Positions 44,501-50,525 of a stretch of DNA of 64,000 nt are shown here, piece after piece. The DNA is from Desulfovibrio sp. GTDB lineage: Bacteria; Desulfobacterota; Desulfovibrionia; Desulfovibrionales; Desulfovibrionaceae. The stretch spans positions 1-64,000 of the forward strand of contig JACQYS010000009.1 of the NCBI GenBank assembly GCA_016208105.1. The letters are read 5' to 3'. Position numbers and translations under genes: made by a program. The notes beneath the pieces were generated by a model. The model searched no databases and was not told the origin of the DNA. It was given only the letters and a program-made list of their open reading frames with translations. Each line of letters opens with the position of its first letter. The stretch's first letter is position 1.

Positions 44501-44680
44501 CAGCACCACCGAGTCCGGTAAAGTCTGGGCCTCGGCAACCGGCACATGGAGAACGAAGAACATGAACGCGGTGGCAAGCGCCAGGAGGGCCATGCGAAAG
44601 GCATGACGCCATCCTGTTCGGGCCTGCGGAGTAGGGGCACGGTGAGGGCCTCGCCTCACCATGGAATCCAAAACGTGCAT
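41594..44680 (-). CDS. NfrA-like TPR scaffold with C-terminal AMIN-type domain (split NfrA)
   Basis: This 1,028-residue protein has an N-terminal hydrophobic export segment (MALLALATAFMFFVLHVPVAEAQ) and a long TPR array (about 75-870). A proline/alanine-rich linker follows, and then an AMIN-like domain near the C-terminus (SPNRLVLDLPGKW and LRVVLDLAG), a fold that binds peptidoglycan or secretin-type partners. E. coli NfrA has no such separate scaffold. The ATG at 44680 lies 15 bases after nfrB ends, with GGAG and GAGG upstream. The likely job is to hold the exporter in the cell wall and pass polymer to the barrel. Confidence 0.8.
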   Translation of the reverse strand: MHVLDSMVRRGPHRAPTPQARTGWRHAFRMALLALATAFMFFVLHVPVAEAQTLPDSVVLEGNWFTRELTRLRSFPHLDKAYRLLSQGRRTDAVAEFAQYLEIVPTDFKVQELFVNLLADEGRIDEALGRADAILKDHPGLAKLRLVRANLLSRLNRDTPAAADYELLLQDPALDQESARQALAGLAAIRLRQKRYAQALELLDAMKSGADSPVAMLLRSQALLGLGRAPEALILLERVLAGAQTPKDKTDALAVLAQGLTDMGDLDGARERLLESLRILPDTPATLRALADNAMRRKEPGQAVEYARKAQSLETTPAARELFANALIQAGRPGEAAQIFAELASSAKGPAERERQLIRQANALSLAGDDAAATEIFAQAAGGDKPVSALEGLASSLERLGRFQEAALAQRKALEASPTAQRLLRLAGLTDKAGNPGEAARILERALAGELTDEARVAASEEMGFLLDKAGKHREALEAWRTALSRRPGDAALLSRMAALSQRLGDIQGAVRYAQAARDAKPDLETTSSLAVLLALTGQTGKAADLLRQALPLAAGDTQKEADLLERLGTLEAMTGRHERAAHSFVLSYDKMPTGRAELLARAAGELLDAGRDEEARPILERLLRLPGLPLAVRAQGLARSGMLALRQGDMTLAGQTLNQALATGALPKAMRLDVLVSLATIAQRGAEPAKAVELFEQAMREGMEPWRARFAMGLALFQAKRYAQALEQFQMVKGEKPGPRVSLAMARSYEALDKPGLAIHNMREVFPKQAGLSEEEKREYYFALGNLYARTGDNNQAAEAYRQSLAVREDPAVMLRLARMERLNGNPQEALRLLRLVQAQAMPGLDLAGVRTEQVSFVEAGLNRPASAKKMGSGSPVPSAQAAPPTGPGITQASPDGQPAPALQTGRRPPAAAPPDQPSQAPDSSRAVSVVLVADDASGTMVLFKGVGSDVRPAVFALESPNRLVLDLPGKWRMQDKAVLSGPGGRVQGVRSGLHPDKLRVVLDLAGRPGDQKVENTPEGLLVRFGR

Positions 44681-44697
44681 CCGCCTCAGCTCCGCTC

Positions 44698-46968
44698 CTA
44701 GACCTGTTCGCACTTTTTAGCGAGAGCGTCCTTGATGGACGCGTTCTTCACACCCATGCCCTCCAGGATGTCACCCAGGAGGCGTACTTTGGCCGTCTGG
44801 ATTCGTAACGCATGGTCCAGTTGGCTTTGCGTGATGTAGGAATTCTCTACGAGAAAATTGCCGAAACGGCCAGTGGGGCTTCCACTCTGGAAAAAGTCCG
44901 ATATGGCTTGCTGGAGCCGCTTGAACGGCAAGAGCCCTTCCATGACAAGTATGTCTCCCAGACGCGAATAGCTCCCTCGTTGTTCTCTGAGGGCGCTGTC
45001 CAACTGTTCCGAGGTGATCACGCTTTCTTGCAGCAGGCGTTCCCCCAGGTGGCAGGACGCGGGGACATCCTCGACCTGCAGCCGTTCATACCCGCGTTGC
45101 AGGGCAAAGGCCATATTGCTCTTGGATGTGAGAACCATCTCCAGAGGACGCCCCAGGGCCTCTTCCAGGCGGCTGCGATCCGCGCTTCCCAGGGGGCTCA
45201 GCACGGCGACCCGCAACGCCCCGGCGGTATCCAGCCCTAGGGGGAAGATGTCGTTTCTCTGGGCTATTTCCTTGGGGATAAGGCCCAGCACATTCAGAGG
45301 AACGGCATAGGGGTCGATCTGGGAAGTGCTCAGGCGGAACTGCGTTCCCAGGGTCTGCACCAGGTCGTCCTCCTTTATGAGCCCCAGGGAGAGCAGCACA
45401 TCGCCCAGGGCGCGGCCGGTCTTTTTCTGTTGTTCCAGGGCCTCATCCAACTGGTGGACCGTAATGTAACGTTTGTCCAGCAGCAGGTCGCCCAGGCGGC
45501 GGCGATAGGCACGCATTTCTTCTTCGGAGGGGTAAACGTGGGCCGTCTTGTCCCAGGCGATGATCTTGCCGGTGACCAGGTAGCGGGCATACATGCGCAG
45601 TGCGCGCATTGTGGCGCAGAAGTTGATCAAGTTCCCCCAGAAAAGGCGTGGAACAGACAGAAGCCCCTGCCACGGGCCGTAGATGCGCGTGGTGTACAGG
45701 CCACGCCACAACATGCGCCAGAGAAGGAAGAACATGTTGATGTACAGCATAATCCAGAGAGGCGAATCCGTGTCCACCAGGGGCGGATACCTGTATCCCT
45801 CCGGGTCGAGCGCCCTGTAGAGCCAGAACCCCCCGATGATGGGCACGAGCATGTTGCCCAGCATGTTCACCTGGTTGGTCAGGAGGGACTTTCGGTCGCG
45901 CGCGAGCATGTAGCGTGTCCAGAAGTTGCCTTGCCACCCGATGGATGCCCAGCCCTGGAGCGCGATGCCGATGACCCATCTGGATTTCTGCCGGATGGCC
46001 GTGCTCAAGGTGCCGGGGAAGAACTCCTGGATGACCACGTACTCGCGGCGAATCCCCTCCCGGGGGCGGCCGAATATCCCGCGTTTCTTGACCTTGCGCA
46101 GGATGGCGTGGCGTACGAAAATCTGCTTGAAGCCGTGTTTTCCAAGGCGCATGCCGAAATCGTAGTCCTCGGTGAGGGAATTGATGTTGAAGAGCTGGTT
46201 GTTGGATTCCGCGGCCAGAGTATCCAGCGCGCGCCGGCTGTAGGCGCTGCCCACCCCGGCCGAGGGTACGCTCTTGCTCAGCACTTCGCGAACGGTCATG
46301 TCCTTGCAGTGGTTCTCGGCGAACTCGTCCAGGTAATGCCCGCGCGTGAGGTTCCACCACACCCCAGGCAATGGAAACACGGGCAACTGCACCATGTCCT
46401 TGGCCGGAATCAGGTAGTTGAAGAGCTTGAGGTAGAGCGGATGGACGATGTCCTCGGAGTCGTTCATCACGAAGATTTCGAACGTGAGGTTGTTGTCCTT
46501 CTCGAAAACCTTGATGCCCTCGTAGACCCAGTTGAGGCAATCGGCCTTGTTGGTGGGGCCGTCCTTTGGGCAGACGATTCGCTGGACATTGTCGAAACTC
46601 TCGCGGGCGATCTCCACCTCGCGCTGGGTGGCCTGGTCGTTGGGATAGGTTCCCACAAAGATATAGTAGTTCGAGTAGTTTACGCTCCGAATGGTGTTGG
46701 TGAGCATCTTGCGGATCACTGCGGACTCGTCCCAGCATGGAATCATGACAGCTATCAGCTTTTCGGGCACGGACAGCAGCTTTTGCTCAGTCAGCGGCTC
46801 GAACTTGGGCAAAATGAACAATCTGCGGTACACTAAGCGCACCAGGTAGACGAAATCGAAGAAGAGTTCGTCTATGCCGCTCAGGAAGAAGACGATGCTC
46901 AGGGCGATGAGCACGAGCTTGAGCCCCAGCAGGGCGAACGGAGCAATCAGATCAAAATCCCACATCAT
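44698..46968 (-). CDS. nfrB: NfrB glycosyltransferase with three tandem MshEN-type c-di-GMP motif pairs
   Basis: NfrB (756 residues) is an inner-membrane GT2 polymerase, E. coli NfrB being the c-di-GMP-activated synthase of a ManNAc-containing polysaccharide and needed for phage N4 infection. After one or two N-terminal helices the GT2 domain shows FVMNDSEDIVHP, TEDYDFGMRLG and QKSRWVIG (QxxRW), then more membrane helices. The C-terminal 270 residues contain MshEN-type pairs of 24-residue motifs spaced by five residues: 491-543, 640-692 and 701-753, for example RLGDLLLDKRYITVHQLDEA, KKTGR as spacer, then ALGDVLLSLGLIKEDDLVQT. MshEN motifs bind cyclic-di-GMP. The gene starts four bases after wecB ends. 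Confidence 0.9.
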   Translation of the reverse strand: MMWDFDLIAPFALLGLKLVLIALSIVFFLSGIDELFFDFVYLVRLVYRRLFILPKFEPLTEQKLLSVPEKLIAVMIPCWDESAVIRKMLTNTIRSVNYSNYYIFVGTYPNDQATQREVEIARESFDNVQRIVCPKDGPTNKADCLNWVYEGIKVFEKDNNLTFEIFVMNDSEDIVHPLYLKLFNYLIPAKDMVQLPVFPLPGVWWNLTRGHYLDEFAENHCKDMTVREVLSKSVPSAGVGSAYSRRALDTLAAESNNQLFNINSLTEDYDFGMRLGKHGFKQIFVRHAILRKVKKRGIFGRPREGIRREYVVIQEFFPGTLSTAIRQKSRWVIGIALQGWASIGWQGNFWTRYMLARDRKSLLTNQVNMLGNMLVPIIGGFWLYRALDPEGYRYPPLVDTDSPLWIMLYINMFFLLWRMLWRGLYTTRIYGPWQGLLSVPRLFWGNLINFCATMRALRMYARYLVTGKIIAWDKTAHVYPSEEEMRAYRRRLGDLLLDKRYITVHQLDEALEQQKKTGRALGDVLLSLGLIKEDDLVQTLGTQFRLSTSQIDPYAVPLNVLGLIPKEIAQRNDIFPLGLDTAGALRVAVLSPLGSADRSRLEEALGRPLEMVLTSKSNMAFALQRGYERLQVEDVPASCHLGERLLQESVITSEQLDSALREQRGSYSRLGDILVMEGLLPFKRLQQAISDFFQSGSPTGRFGNFLVENSYITQSQLDHALRIQTAKVRLLGDILEGMGVKNASIKDALAKKCEQV

Positions 46969-46972
46969 CTTG

Positions 46973-48148
46973 TTACCAGGACAGCTTCAAATTGAACTGC
47001 TCGCTAGGCTCCAGAAGGGGATAGCTGCCGCCGGACCAGCGCAACACCGCCTGGACAATGCGCTCGGAGGCGCGGCCATCGCCGTAGGGGTTGCCTCGCC
47101 CGGTCATGGCCTCGCGGGCCTTGGGGTCCGAGAGGATTCGCGAGGCTTCTGTGACGATGCGCGCTCTGTCCACGCCCACCAGGATGGCCTGTCCGTTCAG
47201 GCTGGCTTCGGGACGTTCGGTGACCGTGCGCAGCACAAGCACCGGAGTGTCGAAGGTGGGGGCCTCCTCCTGGATCCCGCCGGAATCCGTGAGGATCAGC
47301 TCCGCACGCTGCATCAGATGGATGATTCCCGGGTAGTCAAGTGGCTCCACCAGATGCACGCCGGGACAATCACCCAACACGGTCTGCACCACTTGGCGCA
47401 CATTTGGATTGAGGTGCATTGGGTAGACCAGGGCTACATCCGGGAAGGCGTGGGCCAGGTCGCGCAGGGCCAGGCAGATGCGCTCCAGACCTCCGTCGAA
47501 GGATTCGCGACGGTGGGAAGTGACCAACACCAGACGCTTGCCATCCAGGGGAAGCCCTTCCAAAGGCGTCCCGGCAGTGTTGTACGGGATGGCCGCGAGT
47601 TCCAGGAGAGCGTCCACCACGGTGTTGCCAGTCACCACGATGTTGCGCTCCGGATAGCCCTCACGCATCAGTTCGTCGCGTGCGCCTGAGGTTGGTGCGA
47701 AGTGCAGTTCAGCCAAAACACTGGTTATTTTGCGGTTGGCTTCCTCGGGATAGGGATTGGCCAGGTCGTGGCTGCGCAGCCCGGCCTCCACGTGCCCCAC
47801 GGGTATCCTTTGATAGAAGGCGGCAAGTGTGGCCGCGAGCACCGTGGTGGTGTCGCCCTGCACAAGGAGCAGTTGGGGCTTGAACTCCTGGAGCGCGCAG
47901 GTCATGGCGGTGAGCGTCGCCGCGGTGAGGTCGGGCAGGGTCTGGTTGTCGCGCATGAGGCGCAGGTCCCTCTCTACCTCCAATCCGAAGGGGGCCAGGG
48001 CCTGGTCGAGCATCTGCCGGTGTTGGCCGGTGGAGATCACCGACACATCGAAGGCGTCCGCCCGGGCGCGCATGGCCTTGACCACTGGCGCAAGCTTGAT
48101 GACCTCGGGGCGTGTACCGAGTGCTACGGCTATGCGCAATTTATTCAT
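46973..48148 (-). CDS. wecB: UDP-N-acetylglucosamine 2-epimerase (non-hydrolysing)
   Basis: WecB (391 residues) interconverts UDP-GlcNAc and UDP-ManNAc in the cytoplasm. Typical motifs are ALGTRPEVIKLAPVV, VQGDTTTVLAA, HVEAGLRSHD, TSHRRESF, PMHLNPNV and TDSGGIQEEAP. It is the first gene of the nfr cluster and directly precedes nfrB, so it probably supplies UDP-ManNAc to the polymerase; E. coli WecB does this from a distant locus. The leader contains a nested inverted repeat about 80 bases upstream. The ribosome binding site is weak. Confidence 0.95.
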   Translation of the reverse strand: MNKLRIAVALGTRPEVIKLAPVVKAMRARADAFDVSVISTGQHRQMLDQALAPFGLEVERDLRLMRDNQTLPDLTAATLTAMTCALQEFKPQLLLVQGDTTTVLAATLAAFYQRIPVGHVEAGLRSHDLANPYPEEANRKITSVLAELHFAPTSGARDELMREGYPERNIVVTGNTVVDALLELAAIPYNTAGTPLEGLPLDGKRLVLVTSHRRESFDGGLERICLALRDLAHAFPDVALVYPMHLNPNVRQVVQTVLGDCPGVHLVEPLDYPGIIHLMQRAELILTDSGGIQEEAPTFDTPVLVLRTVTERPEASLNGQAILVGVDRARIVTEASRILSDPKAREAMTGRGNPYGDGRASERIVQAVLRWSGGSYPLLEPSEQFNLKLSW

Positions 48149-48224
48149 AATAATCTAGCAACCTTTCTATTGGGAACCGCCGATTGCCGGAGCGCCTAAC
48201 ATTATTTGCTCATGGACTTCTCAT

Positions 48225-48267
48225 CTCCAATGTTCCGGATGAAGTGTCTTCATCAGTACGATTGGAG
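48225..48267 (-). promoter_or_regulatory. Nested inverted repeat in the nfr operon leader
   Basis: CTCCAAT (48225-48231) pairs with ATTGGAG (48261-48267), and inside it GATGAAG (48238-48244) pairs with CTTCATC (48248-48254) around TGT. A weak promoter candidate (TTGATC at 48303-48298, CATAGT downstream) would place the dyad just after the transcription start. It could be an operator or a regulated leader hairpin. Confidence 0.45.
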
Positions 48268-48767
48268 GTCGGGGTCACTATGAAGCTTTCCCTGATTGAT
48301 CAAGGATTTGTTTGCGTCCGTAACAATTGACTCCGCTATAGTTTTCTCAGGTTCATTTCCGGTTACATGATCTCGGATGGGCAACTGACAACGGATGGCC
48401 GTCAATCCATTCCCTCTTCTCACATGAAGATCGTATTTTTACATGCCAGCCGTCATTTTCTGATCATCTGACCTTCATTTTACGGGGTTACATTTTCAGA
48501 TGACCTATCCTGAATCATATGACTTGGTTCAATTAACTAGTTTATCACTTCCTTGTTATTCACAAGGTGGGAAACCCCTACTTGAGCCCCCTAAGTAGCC
48601 GGAATCTTAGTTGCGGTTTTTTCCGCCCTACCCAATGGGCCACGAAGAGGCGCTCCAATTTCCTTTGTATAAAGGCTCAGGAAACCAAGCACGTGCGCAT
48701 CTGTAAGCGCGGACGAGATCGGAAAGTTGCCTGTATGGTTTTGGGGCAGAACTGGGGAGGCGAGCAG

Positions 48768-48915
48768 TTTGGCACTAACAGATGTGATCGAGAAATCGGC
48801 GGGAAGCCAAGCCACGCCAGGATTTGTGGCTAGATAGGCGTGGTTATCGGATTTGGCACCGATCAGTCGAAACTGATGCCATTATATTCGGATTTTGCAC
48901 GAGAAATGGCACTAG
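48768..48915. repeat. Repeated TTTGGCAC-type motifs, candidate left end of the Mu-like element
   Basis: Related motifs occur at 48768 (TTTGGCAC), 48852 (TTTGGCAC) and 48893 (TTTTGCACGAGAAATGGCAC). The last partly resembles the Mu end consensus YGTTTCAYNNNAARYRCGAAAR. The second overlaps the inverted repeats ATCGG/CCGAT and ATCAGTCGAAACTGAT. A cluster of transposase sites just outside the repressor gene is where a Mu left end should be. The exact terminus could not be placed. Confidence 0.4.
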
Positions 48916-49108
48916 TCCGCTAGAGATATGGCTTTTTATGAGAAGGACACCGTTGAATGCGGCAAGCCGATATCAAATTACAACTACCCGTAAACAATAA
49001 ATAAATTATTGCGTTCAATAACCTGATTCGCTATACGGGCAACCCTGGGAAAATAACTACGTCCTACAAAAAATCTATCAATATAGTTTATATACTAAGC
49101 ATTTTCCG

Positions 49109-49564
49109 TTAGGCGCTCTTACGGGCCGCCTTATTGTCGTGCTCATCCGTAGTGTCTACCGATGGAGCCCCACGAGGCTTCAGTTCTGCAACCGCGACGC
49201 GCAGATCGGCGTTTTCCTTGAGCAGCGCGCGGTTCTCTTGGCGAAGTTCCCGGTTCTCCTGGCGCAAATCTCGATTTTCCTTCCATAAGGCGTCCATTCC
49301 TCCTGCTGGAATGGACGATATTTCTGAACCCTCGTGTGACTGCGCTCCAGCCTGTTCCCCCACATTCATTGGGCCTTCACCCAACAGCAACCAAGCTGGA
49401 TTGAGGCCGTACTCAGCGCAGATTAGGGCTAATATGTCAGAATTAGGCAGAGAGAGACCTTGTTCATAGTTCCGCAAGGTGTTGACGTTCACGCCGACCC
49501 GCCTAGCGAACGAAGCCCTGCTTTCATCCCCGCGAGCCTTTAGAATTCTCGATTTGATGGTCAT
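49109..49564 (-). CDS. Mu-like prophage repressor, HTH plus coiled coil
   Basis: This 151-residue DNA-binding protein has an XRE-type helix-turn-helix in residues about 1-65 (ASFARRVGVNVNTLRNYEQG and the following LSLPNSDILALICAEYGLNP). No peptidase or other known repressor domain follows. Instead residues about 95-130 form a regular heptad pattern (KENRDLRQENRELRQENRAL), predicted to be a coiled coil for dimers or higher oligomers. It is read towards the prophage left end, as is the c repressor in Mu, and stands opposite the early genes. It is the likely lysogeny repressor. The lack of an S24 domain means RecA-mediated cleavage is unlikely. Confidence 0.8.
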   Translation of the reverse strand: MTIKSRILKARGDESRASFARRVGVNVNTLRNYEQGLSLPNSDILALICAEYGLNPAWLLLGEGPMNVGEQAGAQSHEGSEISSIPAGGMDALWKENRDLRQENRELRQENRALLKENADLRVAVAELKPRGAPSVDTTDEHDNKAARKSA

Positions 49565-49840
49565 TATGCAAATGTTCCCGTGGTGAAGTTTTGCGTGAAG
49601 CCTTGCGCCATCAGTTTGTCATAATCATATATAATAACTAATTATTCTGTAAAATTTGCCTACATTTAACTTTTGCGCCTATTTTTACTTGCATTTGCTA
49701 TTAAAAATAGGCAAACAAGGGCCGTGGGCGGTAGACAAAAACACTAGTCAAGTCACCTCTTTCTCTACCTGCCCGTCAACCAAGGGTCAACGTCCAGCGA
49801 CGAGTCTATTTTGGACGCTGGTTCGAGCAAAAGGTGAACG
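49565..49840. promoter_or_regulatory. Prophage early control region
   Basis: This AT-rich stretch between the leftward repressor and the rightward early genes should hold both promoters and the operators. It contains several TTTTGCG and TTTGC motifs and one perfect inverted repeat listed separately. A start-proximal AAGGTG precedes the gene at 49841. Confidence 0.6.
49677..49712. promoter_or_regulatory. Perfect inverted repeat, candidate repressor operator
   Basis: GCCTATTTTTA (49677-49687) and TAAAAATAGGC (49702-49712) are exact reverse complements around a 14-base spacer that contains TTGCATTTGC. TTTGCCTA at 49655 repeats part of one arm. Confidence 0.55.
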
Positions 49841-50281
49841 ATGCGGCAGCTCAATCTCTTTGACGACGACACCACCTCGCTGGCCGGTGTTGTTCAAGCC
49901 ATCAGGGCGGCCATGAACTCCGCCGCAGGTGCGAGCGAAGAGGGCCGCAAGCTCTTGGTGGACCGGCTAAACGCCTTGGCCGGAAGTGCCAACGTCCGTC
50001 TGACCTCAGGAAATACCCGCTCCATCAGCAAGGACACCCTGGATAAATGGCTCTCGCCATCGGATCGTGATCACCCGCCATCAATTCTCGCGGTTTTGGC
50101 CCTTTGTCTGGCCACCGGGGACCTTAGAGCGATTCAGGCGATGCTTCGTCCCCTGGGCGTGGATGTGATGACACACGAGGACAGGAAACTGCGCGACTAC
50201 GGGCGCGCTTGCATCGAAAACAAGGCCAGGGCCAAAGCGAAGCGTCGCCTGGAGGAAGAAATTTTGGAGGAACTGCGGTGA
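49841..50281 (+). CDS. Prophage early protein, function unknown
   Basis: This 146-residue soluble protein is the first rightward early gene. Its middle (ISKDTLDKWLSPSDRDHPPS) suggests a compact helical DNA- or protein-binding region, and its C-terminus is rich in arginine, lysine and alanine. Position corresponds to ner or an early regulator in Mu, but no clear family match is seen. The stop overlaps the GTG of the next gene (GTGA). Confidence 0.65.
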   Translation: MRQLNLFDDDTTSLAGVVQAIRAAMNSAAGASEEGRKLLVDRLNALAGSANVRLTSGNTRSISKDTLDKWLSPSDRDHPPSILAVLALCLATGDLRAIQAMLRPLGVDVMTHEDRKLRDYGRACIENKARAKAKRRLEEEILEELR

Positions 50282-50514
50282 GCAACCGGTCGGATAAGAA
50301 AAGGAATTTTTGGCGCATCCGTGAATTCCTGGCCTCAAACGGTCTTTCAATGGCCGCTGTTGGTCGCGAGGTGGGCGTGAGCAGAAATCTTGTGAGGGAG
50401 ACCCTCCTGGGCATGCGCAACAATAAAAAAGTGCTCCTTCACATGCGCTACCTGGGCTGCCCGGCGCAGTGGCTCCATCTGCCTGAATGCTTGACCACGA
50501 AGAAAGCTGCTTAA
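50278..50514 (+). CDS. Small prophage helix-turn-helix protein
   Basis: This 78-residue protein contains a helix-turn-helix (LASNGLSMAAVGREVGVSRN, then LVRETLLGMRNNKKVLLHMR). Size and position next to the transposase gene fit a Ner-like early regulator of Mu-type phages. It starts at GTG overlapping the previous stop. It ends 11 bases before the transposase start. Confidence 0.7.
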   Translation: MSNRSDKKRNFWRIREFLASNGLSMAAVGREVGVSRNLVRETLLGMRNNKKVLLHMRYLGCPAQWLHLPECLTTKKAA

Positions 50515-50525
50515 CGAGCTTATCC

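Larger units (their letters stand above)
48149..49108. other. Non-coding junction between the nfr operon and the prophage
   Basis: These 960 bases are AT-rich and no gene is recognised. The open frame of 88 codons at 48567 on the plus strand has no good ribosome binding site or family match. The left part holds the nfr leader, the right part probably the left end of the prophage. Confidence 0.55.

Noticed and set aside
48567-48833. An 88-codon open frame in the region between wecB and the prophage
   Set aside because: It begins without a convincing ribosome binding site, has no recognisable motif, and lies in AT-rich DNA with prophage-end-like repeats.
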